A DNA stretch of 64,000 nt from Malus domestica (Eukaryota > Streptophyta > Magnoliopsida > Rosales > Rosaceae), in the NCBI RefSeq assembly GCF_042453785.1, contig NC_091675.1, positions 4,042,501-4,106,500 of the forward strand, in the 5' to 3' direction. A program made the position numbers and the translations under genes. Numbering within the stretch: position 1 is the first letter of the stretch; every line of letters starts with the position of its first letter. The notes under the pieces were generated by a model, which worked only from the letters and a program-made list of their open reading frames with translations, did not search any database and was not told the DNA's origin. Positions 14,302 through 25,118 of this stretch are shown one piece after another.

Positions 14302-15906
14302 TTATAACCAGATAATGCCATCTTGTACAACAGAGATCAACTCAGGAAGTTTTGTTAGCCGTAAATCTGTTAAGAAATCCAGCATGTGCCATCTTGCAAA
14401 ACCAGTCTCTGATAATCCCCAGCGTACCTCTTTGAAATCCTTAAAGGAAAATGTCTCTGCCATATCCTTGCGGGTTACGGCATATTGCCACTGAGCAATT
14501 AACATTGGGCAATGGTCCCTGTTCACACAAAGATAGCAGGAGTTATGAGTTATTTCAAATGGCGCAAGAAACCACTAAGTTTTCACTCACCTAACATCCT
14601 TCCGAGGATTCTCTCCTTTCATGGTGTAACTTTGACGAGGAATGAGCTTCGCAAGATCAGAGTTTTCATCATCTTTTCTGATTGAGACGGACAAGTTGGT
14701 AACATCGTTTTCTGAGACCTTCCCATAGTTCAACACAACAGACAAGTGCAAGCGGGAACTGACCTCAGATCCCGGCTGGTCTATTTGCGATATAGCACCA
14801 ACCAAAGCATTGAGATATTCCACCTCAGCAGCCGCAACATGAACAAAGACCAAATCATACTGGCTCGACTCCACTGCCTTCCCTTCTTGAAATCCAAGCA
14901 GCTTAAGTAACTTAGATGCCCCGAAATTAATTGGTTGTTCAGCGCCTGCTGGACTGTTTTTAAGAAAACCGTCAATTTGGAATATGCTGAAACCAAGTTT
15001 GGTACCAAAAGATTTCAAACTTGAATTGTTTGTAAATATAGCAGCTTTCATCCCCATGAACCTGAAGCATTACAAAAACACAATTTATGAACCAGTTGAA
15101 ATTGGATTATCAAAAGTTAATAACTTTTTGGAACATTGCTAATTATAACTGACTGAGCACGAACCGAAAAGTTGTTCTACCTTTCGGATATGGGAATCAA
15201 GGATTTCTTCTCTCTTTCTTCTTTAGTGATTCCTGAACTCTGAGAAACCAAGTACAAAAAACTAATTAGGATCCGTTTGATAACCATTTTGTAAAACAGT
15301 TATAATTACAGTTTTGTAAGAATGTCAAGTATGTCGATCATACCGTATCAAGGTAAGCTTCATACGCATCCAGCAGTACTGCAAACTCTCTAACTACTCT
15401 CTCATCCTCGCTTTCTGCAATCTAAACTCAAGTAAATCCCAGTGCTGATAAAGCAGTAAAAAGCATACCAATATGTACATGAAAATCGAAATCAGTAAAA
15501 AAAATTGAAATGCAATGTATTTGCAATTAATTTGACCAGTTGGCTAAAATATATAGGGTTCTAAATACCAAGAAAACTTGCGCACTTAAAAAATTAACAA
15601 ACTTGATTAAACCCACGAAAGCAAAGCCGTGAATTCATGATTATCTACGTATTTAATTAGTGTTTTAATAAGAAACCAAATGGGATTATTTCTTAATAAT
15701 GATAATTACTGTATCTATTGTTCAAAGATAAGAATTTGCAGAGACTGAGAGAGAGAGTGAAAACCTGAGGGAGGAGTAATGGGGAGGCTCAGGAATCCAC
15801 AGGAAGCTTTGGAAGCGAGAGAGTGGAGATGGGTGTGTGACGGGTCGACGAACCGGGCCGACCCATCTCCGTACAGAACCAAAGCTCGGCTGGGTTTGTC
15901 CGCCAT
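14302..15906 (-). CDS. Conserved plant protein of unknown function, 5 exons, 319 aa
   Basis: Minus-strand exons in coding order: 15906-15765, 15414-15344, 15239-15181, 15061-14591, 14518-14302; phases agree and the total is 960 nt with stop. The start MADKPSRALVLYGDG follows directly on upstream non-coding sequence. No named domain is certain. The N-terminal layout 'ALVLYGDGxARFVxPSHTHLHSLA...CGFLSLP' resembles the first strand and loop of the alkaline phosphatase/independent phosphoglycerate mutase superfamily, and the later YDLVFVHVAAAEVEYLNALV resembles its second metal-site region. This is a remote likeness only; the usual catalytic Ser/Thr is not evident. By position it may be the At5g11810 relative, from remembered gene order. 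No signal peptide or membrane segment is seen. Confidence 0.85.
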
Positions 15907-16682
15907 TCCTGTATCTGCAAGAGGAGGAAGATGAAAGATGCGATTTTTGGGAAAGCGTACCCCAAATAAATATGGATGGTAGGGGAATATCATGCACGTG
16001 GCGTGATTTGGAGGCGGTAGCAGTAAAAGCCAGATGCCTCTCAAGGCGAGATAATGGTAAAAATGGTACCTTTATCTGCCACCAGAAAGTGTGAAGTGAA
16101 AATTCAGACCAGTGCAAAACAATGACTTGAAGAAACAAGGGGCAAGACATTGAGGGCTCTTTCAGGCCAGTGGAAGCTGCAATCTCCATGGATCACAAAG
16201 AAGAGGCTTCTTCGAGGTAACTTTTAGTTGCCAATGACGACTGTTTGAGCAAATCCCAGAAGTTGCATTTGCCTTGCCGATACTGTAATCAAGGAATATT
16301 TTCCTTCTTCAATGGCTTCCTGTCAGGATATGAAGAAATGTCCTGAGAAAGTTAAGTGAACCCTTTCACGGGCATATAAGGAATCTGATTACTCCTCGTA
16401 TTACCAATTAGTTTTACGGTTTCTTGACTTCCCATCTAAGAAGCAAGTACAAGACAACTAGTCAGTCTAAAAACATCATCAGAGATTCAGAGTAAGTTTA
16501 AACTACACCATCAATTAATTAAAGTTAGCAGACCAAGTCTACTGCTTTAGTTTAGAAGAGGGTTCATTGAATCGAATTCAAATGTACTGATGGATGACTG
16601 TAGTGGATATCTAATTATGCTGCTGAGGTGCTACTGATCTTTGACACTTTTCAGGTCAAGAGGAATCGATCAATGCCGCAGC
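15907..16682. other. Upstream region of the unknown gene
   Basis: This holds the probable 5' UTR and promoter of the minus-strand gene starting at 15906. Open frames here on both strands overlap that gene's first exon in other frames and look like shadows. Nothing else is supported. Confidence 0.4.
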
Positions 16683-18236
16683 TTATGGCGAAACTGTGTC
16701 ATTGACTTGCGTCTCCACCAAAGAAGAGACATTAGAAAATTCATGGAGTTGATGAGAGAATTCGTTGTTTGAAAGGTCTAGTGCTTGCAGCAATGGAAGA
16801 GAAAACATAGACAACGCACTGCCTCCATCGAGTAGATTGGAACTCAAGTCAACAAACGCCAAATTGACAAGGTTTTCCCAATGAGTGGAACTAATGGAAG
16901 TATGGAACCACTGAACTTGTTCTCTGACATTTGTAAATCGTACAAGTATGTGAGGTTTGCCATCAACTTTGGGAACTCCATTGCTGTCCAATCAGGCACA
17001 GATAGCGAACAGAATTGAAATATAACAAAGTCCAAATAAATCTCCCATTACTTGATGTTTTCAAGCAAATTCCCTTGTTTATATTTGGTTGTCTTGGTTC
17101 CATAACATGAATCATTTCTAACCCGGCTTTTCATGAATATTGAACTCATCCACTAGATTTTAGTGCGCTCAATAATTTACTCTTGAGTACGAAAGGCCCC
17201 CAAAAGAACGAATAGTCCACTATAGACTGTAACTCCCTGTAAACCTTTTCGATTTTTAGTAGCGGCTCATTACGGGCCCCTTAGAGATAGGGGTAGGGGA
17301 GCGGTTTTCTTGTGGTATTTAATGTGGGCATCGCTCTTTCCTTTGTCCTTTCCCCCGATTTTTGCCCTATCACTGGTGATTACTCCCGATCCGAAGCACC
17401 CCTTTTCCATTCATAGAGATATCCGATCGTCAAAATCCAACGCCGGCGTGTGAGCTTAGTAATCCTCATAAATGCCACTTACTTGATCTCTAGCTTCCCA
17501 ATTGGTAGTGGCACATTGGAATATCTATTTCGGACAACATTTTGAGGTTGCCAATAGAGTCGGGCAGTACCCCTGAAAAGTTTGTGATACTCAGGTCCAG
17601 AATTCGAAGAGAACCCTTTTTTGGAAATTCAGGTTAGGAACCTTGAAGCATTTGATTTACCAACAAGTCAACAGTCTGCAATGTAGATATCCGGAAGTTC
17701 TCGGGGGGAAATGTTCCACACAACCCACATACACTGTGAGTCAAGGAAGTCAAGTTTTAAAAATTGGCAAAGAAGGCTGGAACTGGGGAGTGGAGGTTAG
17801 TATAATCCAATCGAATCACGGATAGAGAAGTAAGCTTGGCAAGAGAAGTGCTGTACAAGCTCAACGCTCTCAGGTGCGGAAGTGAAGATGAAATCTCTTT
17901 GCACCAGTCACCACCCTTTTCTGCTGATAGGTTTACATAATCAAAATATAACTCTTTAAGCTCGGTGAGATTTTGAACCAGCATGCTTAAATTGGGGTTC
18001 TTAAGTTCTAAGTAATTTTCAGAAAGATCAAGAACCGTCAACTTTATCAAGTGCGAAATCCCAATTGGTAGTTGTCCCCAAAAGCCATTACGGGATAGGT
18101 TTAGATACCTCAAATTTGCAGGCTTTCCGATGGCAGATGGAATTTGAGAGTCGTAATATCTGTTATCAGCAAATTTGAGGCTTTGAAGATGTTGAAGATC
18201 GAAGAGACTGCTGGAGTCGTGAATCCCTTCGCGCAT
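16683..18236 (-). pseudogene. LRR receptor-like protein (Ve1/RLP type) pseudogene
   Basis: The minus strand at 18236-17757 encodes typical extracellular leucine-rich repeats of the RLP class: SSLFDLQHLQSLKFADN, then NLRYLNLSRNGFWGQLPIGISHLIKLTVLDLSEN. At 17035-16683 more repeats follow (FVDLSSNLLDG, LQALDLSNNEFS). Between them LRR-like text continues in shifted frames with stops. The N-terminal signal peptide and LRRNT cap, most of the 20-30 repeats, and the transmembrane/cytoplasmic tail are all missing. Intact members are cell-surface receptors in pathogen recognition. This copy is a decayed fragment, probably left from a larger RLP cluster. Part of the interruption (about 17180-17460) is of different character and may be foreign. 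Confidence 0.8.
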
Positions 18237-18650
18237 GATGTATCAATCTGAAATTAGCTAGGCATGTATGTTTAGTAAAAGCAATGTGTGTATATATCAG
18301 TAGGTGAAGAAGTAGTTGGGGAGTTCATCCCTCTGCCGCCTGGTTGGCTGTAACTGTATCTGTACGTATAGTCACGCGTTCTAAGCTACTTTTACTCTCC
18401 TACTCCTAGACAGTAAAGGCTGGTCCTCATTCCTCCTGAGGGTTTGGTTGGTTCTGCATGCATGCAAGCCGGATTCAATGATTTTAACCTACCGGAAGGG
18501 AGTCCCGAATGTCAGAGGATCGTAGAGGGAGAGCAAAATGTGCAATGGCACGTACTCCCAAATTTGAAGGGCCCCAAAAAATTTTGGGTATCTTATATTT
18601 ATATGTAATAATATTATATATTACAAAAGAATATTTTTATTAGCACTTTA

Positions 18651-18854
18651 AAATCTTATAGTGCACTTGCCACTTAGTACTACGGTTTAGTGATGTTCCT
18701 TTCCATTAGTAAGTGAGAGGTCCTAGGTTTGATTCTCGCCAAAGATGAATTTGAACTACATTATTGCAAGCTCATTGTGAGGCTTAGCCCGCTCCCCAAC
18801 TCCTTTAGTGTAGATAATATCATTTGTTCAAAAAAAAAATCTTATAGTGCACTT
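18651..18854 (+). mobile_element. tRNA-derived SINE with 18-bp target duplication
   Basis: AAATCTTATAGTGCACTT occurs at 18651-18668 and again after the A tail at 18837-18854. The insert (18669-18836) begins with a tRNA-like head (A-box-like GGTTTAGTGATG, B-box-like GGTTTGATTCTC) and ends in a run of A. It has the same layout as the copy at 40618-40791. The near-perfect flanking repeat argues for fairly recent insertion. Confidence 0.9.
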
Positions 18855-19580
18855 TTATAAGTGTAAAGTTTTTTTCTTTCTAAATATAAAAATTTGGAGT
18901 ACATAATGAGATATTAAGTGTGCCAATAACAACACATTAAAAAATGATTTTCTTTTCAATTTTATTATATAATAAATCTATATATTCAAGTGAAACTTTA
19001 AAGTTAGAGTTTTTGAAGTTTTTTTATTTTTTCTTTATTTGGTTGCTTAAGTTGAACTGTTTTTTATTATTTAGTGAATGTCATGTTTGTAATTCTTTTT
19101 ACTTATTTAATAACATTTGTAAACTTACAATTAGTGAGTCCTAAAGATTGTTTTGATTTAAGTTATTATTATTTTATTTTTTTGTCGAATTAAGTTATTA
19201 TCTTTTAGTACTAATATATTGTCCTAATTAAAATTAAATATATCATAAAAATGAACTCTTTTATAAATTTCGCATAGACCCCAAAATCTCAAATACAGTC
19301 CCCTTGGTCTACAGCCTATAGGTAATTCTTCCAACTGAGGTCAAAAGAGTGCCGTCGACTCCTATGCTAATGCGGGCGGAGACCAGTTCCTACGTCGACA
19401 TATGCTTTTAGCATATGGTGGTGGAGTTAACAAAGCATCAGATTTGACTTTATTGCGAATCCATTGCCGTACAAACTCAACTAGTTAATATTTAATGTTT
19501 TGGTATCCTTTTTTTCCCAGCTTATGGGGCTGCAATGATGCCATTATTCCTGCTTTAGTCGGCAAGTTGGCTGCAGGTCC
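18855..19580. other. AT-rich spacer with exon-like debris
   Basis: 18855-19320 is very AT-rich with no feature. At about 19370-19500 a frame reads ANAGGDQFLRRHMLLAYGGG and onward. After a pyrimidine tract and CAG at about 19520, another frame reads LWGCNDAIIPALVGKLAAG, and it continues past the hAT element to a stop near 21899. This looks like exons of some unrecognised gene, broken by the hAT insertion. I cannot name it. Confidence 0.35.
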
Positions 19581-19588
19581 ATCTCAAC

Positions 19589-21855
19589 TAGGGTGGTTCG
19601 GTATGGGATACTAAGCCAAAACACTTGTCCTGATTCTCAAATCAAAATTTTTAGGAATCCCAATTTTAATATCGATCCCAAACCAATTTTTCTGAAATCC
19701 CAAAATATTTTCTGGATTTCAGGACAAATCGGGAATCCTGAAATAGTTTTGGGTTTTTGGGGTTTTGGGGTTTTTGACTAAATTTAACATATTATGCTTT
19801 TAGGCTAAAATTCAACCTTATATATTGAAAATTTGGGCTTTTGGGCAGGCTGCCAATCTGCCCAATTTGTTGTTACACTAAAATTTGAATCTACACAAAT
19901 CTGCCAATCTGAATGCAATCTGCCAATCTGAAATTTGTGCACAATAGCATCCTTAATCTGCCTATTCAATTTCTACTACACATGCATGCAATAAAAATAA
20001 ATTAAGTGACAAATCCAAAAGCAAAAAAAAATTAGTTACAAGCAAAGGTCTTAAAATAAATAAAGTAACAAACCCAAAAACAAAAAAATTAGTTATGAGA
20101 CAAAGTTTCAAAATAATTAAGTTACAAACCAAAAGCAAAAAAAACAAAGCTTAAAGTTGATGAAGATTGTTGGCCTCTTCGGCCTCTAGCTTCTTGTCCG
20201 GCTATCTCTGCCTGCAACAAAACAATGTTTGATAAGGCTAAAAAACAAAACATCGGTGCATCATGTCCAAAATTTAGCAAATGTAAGCACACATTTTGCT
20301 AAAAACTAGTTATTACAGGGATGATTGCTCACGAAACAAATAGTTCTCTGCATAATTTCCCAAGAACCAGTGTAGACTAGAAATAAACATACAACACGCT
20401 ACACAGAGGATCACAAAGAAACCTGGTATTCGTTTTCTAATACCCACATAGCACTGCAATCAGTTAAACTTAAAAGTAAGAGAAGTTCCTAGATATTGTT
20501 TAAAAAACTAAAAATAAAAATTAGGCGTGTAAGAATGAAAAGAACCCAGTTAGATGTGAACTAGTAATGAAAGAACCCAGTTAGATGTGAACTAGTAATG
20601 AAAAGAACCCAATTAGATGTGAACTAATAAAGGTTGCAATAACAATTAAAAAAAGAAAAAAATGCAGATGATTGGGCATATTTGTGCTTTGCTTAACTAA
20701 TCAGAGCAATTCAATCTAAACTTCAAGTCTGTTATTCTGCATTCCAGAAAATGAAATGGAACCCAAGGTGTTTGACGGAAAGACTGAGCGAACAATGTTC
20801 ACTTAACCATTTTTCCCTTTGGTGCTTACAACCATTGAGTTAACCTTTGATAGTTCAGAAATGTGATAACAAAATTGAAAATTTATGCACTGAAATCAAT
20901 CCGTTTAGATTCACACCCACAGGGCCACACCACATACAGATTCGAACTCAAATTTGAACTCACACATACAGATTCACACCCACATACAGTATACCCAAAT
21001 GACAATACACAATGATTCGAACTCACATACTCAAATAATGAACTTTATCGAACAAAAACTTACCTTTTGATAAAAAGCTCACGAATTCGAGAACCCAGTT
21101 GGAAATTGAATCTTCCGCCGAATAATACATAAAAACTGAAGAAAAAAAATGGGGGAATAATACACAAAATTAATTCCAAACCCTAAGTTAAATTTCAAAA
21201 GGAAGACAGAAATTAGATTTCAAAACACTAAATTAAATTAATTACCTAATTTGGGATGACATAGATTCGAACTCAGTGCTGGATGGAGAGTTCCCCAGAG
21301 AGAGATCATCGCGACAGAGAAAGGTGGCGTGCAAGTGGCTGTGTGGTAAAGGAAGGCTGGAAAGTCAGATGTGGCGGTGGCTGGTGGCTAGCCGGAATTC
21401 GTCACAGAGAGAGAGAGAGAAATGAGCTGAGGGCTCACCGGCTCGGTAATGGAGAGATCAGAGATGAGATGAGGAGGGCTCAACCGCTCGGCTATTCGAT
21501 AGAAATGGAAGGGAAGTGAACTGAAGTGAAGTGGACTGTGAAAGTGAAATGGTATGCCTTATGCAGCATACTGACCTAAAAACAAACCAACGGCATAGAT
21601 TAAATCCAAAACAATCAACGGTTCAAATAATTCTTTTATAATTAAAAAAAAAATATATATATAATATTTATTTTCGGTTCGGTATGGGAATACCAAAAAA
21701 ATGAAGATGCAAAACCGATTCCCGTACCGAAAATATCGGTTTGGTTCGGGATAACATACCAAAAATTTCGGGAATTTTGGTTTGAGAATTTTTTGGTTTG
21801 GGATCGAGATTTTTTCGGTTTGGTTTGGGATTTTTGGGATTTTTTTCCAGCCCTA
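19589..21855. mobile_element. Non-autonomous hAT-type DNA transposon, 2.27 kb
   Basis: 8-bp target duplications ATCTCAAC lie at 19581-19588 and 21856-21863. The ends are TAGGGTGG at the left and, read inward on the other strand, TAGGGCTGG at the right; this TIR start with an 8-bp duplication is typical of hAT elements. The subterminal ~200 bp at both ends are rich in matching GGTTCGGTATGGGA/TCCCATACCGAACC and CCCAAACC/GGTTTGGG motifs in opposite orientation. There is no transposase-like frame, so it is non-autonomous. The interior holds a three-copy ~31-bp tandem repeat and a GA-rich purine segment near 21280-21530. Confidence 0.85.
20541..20635. repeat. Three-copy ~31-bp tandem repeat inside the hAT element
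   Basis: The unit AGAACCCAGTTAGATGTGAA plus CTAGTAATGAAA occurs three times, the third slightly changed. It lies within the hAT-type element and looks like simple local duplication. Confidence 0.85.
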
Positions 21856-21863
21856 ATCTCAAC

Positions 21864-23100
21864 TCAAACATAAAAGAATAGCTATGTTGGCGTGTTAGAT
21901 ATCAGACTACGTCGTTTCCTTGACTTGTGACAAATAGCCAAAGGCAAAGAACAAGTTGGAGCTCAATCACATACGCTTTTTCACGTTTCCAATTCCAATT
22001 AATGGGTAACGTGTTGGAAAATTATTAATAAATGCTATTTTCTCGTTTGCACACTTATGTTTAATTCTATATATTTATTTTTATTTGATTAAAAGACGAA
22101 AAATAAGCATAAGAAAAAATGTGAGCAAAACATACATACTTTTATATATTATGTTTTCGATTACATTAGGGTTACTTATTATGCTAATCAAGTACAATGA
22201 TGTTACTAAACTGTACCAACTTTTGTTTTCTTTCCCGACAAATTATTCAGTCTTAGGCCGTTGTCATTTGCACTATATGGTTGGTTCCAAATCATCAAAA
22301 GAAAAGGGAACTTTTGTTTCAATATTTCATAAAAGCGGATACTAGAAAATGAAAATCAAGTGAAGATTATGTTTGGTAAAACAAAAAAAGCGTTTGTAGC
22401 TCGAGTAGTTTAGAGTGTTCACCGTTTTGTATTAATTTTCTCATTTTTTTTGCATTTGATTTAATAAAAAACTCGGATGGGATTTGAGCAATTTTGTTTC
22501 AGTTTCTACACAACTAGATTGAATCAAATTGCAGATAGTTTGGTTTGACTTGTTTAAAAAGTACAAAAGCAAAACCGAATTGTAATTTCTCTAAATTTAA
22601 TTGTCTGAATTCTGATTACACATTAACAAATGAACTATTATATCAATCATTCAAACACCAAAATTTTAAAGTTTTTAATATTATTCAAATATCGACATCA
22701 GTTTAATTAAAATTACGAGATCTAAGACCGAATCCACACTTAGCCTCAACTAACCCTTTTGACCTATGAACAAAACCTTAAACGCTAACTTCCAAATCCG
22801 AAATAAAAAACATTAATTTTGGTGACCTGCCGGTATTTTAAAAACTCCCACAAGAGTGACGATTTACAGTTTCCACCGGCGACGGAATCCCCCACACATT
22901 TTGTTAAATTAATTCTAAGATTTATGAGTCTATGACTACATGTTGACCACGCCACCTAACTCTGGTTAGTCCCCACTCTCTCTCTCCTCTCTCTCGCTCT
23001 CTACACTCTCTTCCAATCGCGATTTCTCATTGGTGAAGCTTTTCGACCGTCGCGGTTTCCGTCGTTTAACTGCCGCCCGCCGCGCAGTTGCATTTCTGCA
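21864..23100. other. Spacer and probable promoter/5' UTR of the KEA gene
   Basis: AT-rich sequence to about 22800 with no supported gene; the 86-residue open frame at 22085-22345 has no recognisable features. From about 22970 a CT-rich stretch (CTCTCTCTCCTCTCTCTCGC) and rising GC content up to the start codon look like the core promoter and 5' UTR of the antiporter gene. Confidence 0.5.
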
Positions 23101-25061
23101 ATGTTGAGAAGAAGCGCGTCCTCCTCCTCGTTCGGCTTCCTCGCCGTTGTCGTCCCTGCTCTGCTGCTTCTGAGCTCAGATTTGCTTTTCTCACTCTCGC
23201 TCGCTGACCCGCTCGCTGCTGCTGACGACTCGGTCACTGAAGCAGATCTCCTCCTCAACGCCAACGCCACCGAGTCCAATGTCTCGCTCTCTAAGCCCAA
23301 AGAAGGAAGCTTTGCGGATATGATCGATAAAGCTCTGGAGAACGAGTTCAAAGAGAATGATCAGAACGAAGGTTCGTATTAGATCCGATGTCCTTCCTCT
23401 TTCTATGCATTTTGGCTCAAATTAGGGTTTTAGGTCGAAACCCGGAACGAAAAGAGAAGAAATTTTAAAGGATCTTCGGATTTTGTGTTTGGCTGAGAGG
23501 AAAAGATGAAAAATTTGTTAAGAAAAGTTGGGTGTGGTGAAATTTCGTTGTTAAAAATCCATCAGATCATGCTTAAATTGTTAAATGCAGTTGTTATTGT
23601 TAGGTAATTCATGTTTTTAGTCTTAAATCAAACTTTTTTTTTTCTTTCCCTTTGCTTGCTTGTACTTGCAGCTACTGATCCTGGAAGTTTCAACAACAGC
23701 GTAGCCGGCCAGCAGGTGAATACCAAACTAATTTATCCAGAATTTCTACAGAATGAATGGTTCTCAACCGTGGAGAGTCATTACATTAAGATCTGGTTCC
23801 GTTTTATTCAAGAAATTTGAAACCTTTACATTCAACCATTTCTTATCGTAATTCATGGGTTGCTGGTGCATATATAGTGCAATCTAATGTTTTGATGCAA
23901 ACTTGATTTGGTCTCAAATGCAATATGTTGTAAGTGTTTCTAATTTCATTATTTACCTATCTTTGTGTGGATCAGGCAGTTTTGGAAACAGTTGCGAGAG
24001 TAAAGTCGAAGAAAAATGAGACGAAAGAAGAAAAGTACATGCTTATAATTTAAAATGAGTACAATTTTTCATGTATTCTTTGTCACTTGAATCTAGCCAT
24101 TATGGCTTGTTTCACGCTAACTCTGTTGCAGAATAAACAGGTCGTTTCAACTACATGATGTTTTCAATCTGGATAATGATAATAGAGGTGAAGATACACC
24201 AACGCTGATTGATCGCAAGGTAAGATTGCTTCATGGAAAATATAATTGCTGCAGGTATTTATCTTCATGATCCTAAGTGTAACTCTGTTTAATATTTTTA
24301 GGACAATGTCTTCATTATATCAAATTTTAAATCAAAATATCCAGTGCTGCAACTAGACTTGAGGTAAACTTACTGGCTTATTACAGTTTCGTAAAGTTCA
24401 TTGGTCTTCACTAAACAAAAGTGCTAATTTGAACTCATCTACTTGTTGCATTGTAGATTAATATCAGATTTGGTGGTCGTTATTGTATCTGCAACCTGTG
24501 GTGGCATTGCCTTTGCTTGCGCTGGACAACCGGTCTGATACATACATTCACGCATACATACACGTCTACATATATTTCCAAACTTCATAGAGAAAATATA
24601 ATGCTATGATCTTACTTAATGTTCATATTCTGTTTCCTTGATACACTTGACAGGTTATTAGTGGATATTTGCTAGCTGGATCTGTTATTGGACCTGGAGG
24701 TTTCAACTTCGTCAGTGAAATGGTTCAAGTATGTTTACTTTACCCTACAATTTTATTATCCAAGAACTTTTTCATTTAATCTTGTAGTGTACAATAAAAA
24801 GTTTTCGGTAAGGCATCTTAAGTATGCTTCTGTAGTGAAATAATAAAAGAAACAATACTTTATCTTAGAGATAGGATTTGTTCTATTTGATTGTTAATGT
24901 ATTCTTCTGATGGAAAGATATTTGTATGTCTCACATCCGTTTTGGCTCTGGTTTATGGGTGCAGGTTGAAACTGTGGCTCAGTTTGGGGTAATCTTTCTT
25001 CTTTTCGCTCTGGGCCTGGAGTTCTCCACAGCAAAGGTAGACTCTCGCCCTCCCTCTCTCT

Positions 25062-25118
<57 letters not shown>

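Noticed and set aside
15715-16189. Long minus-strand frames of 109 and 155 residues around the unknown gene's first exon
   Set aside because: They overlap the well-supported first exon in other frames or extend it upstream without splice support; shadows.
22085-22345. 86-residue hydrophobic frame upstream of KEA
   Set aside because: AT-rich chance frame with no conserved motif; it lies in the promoter region.
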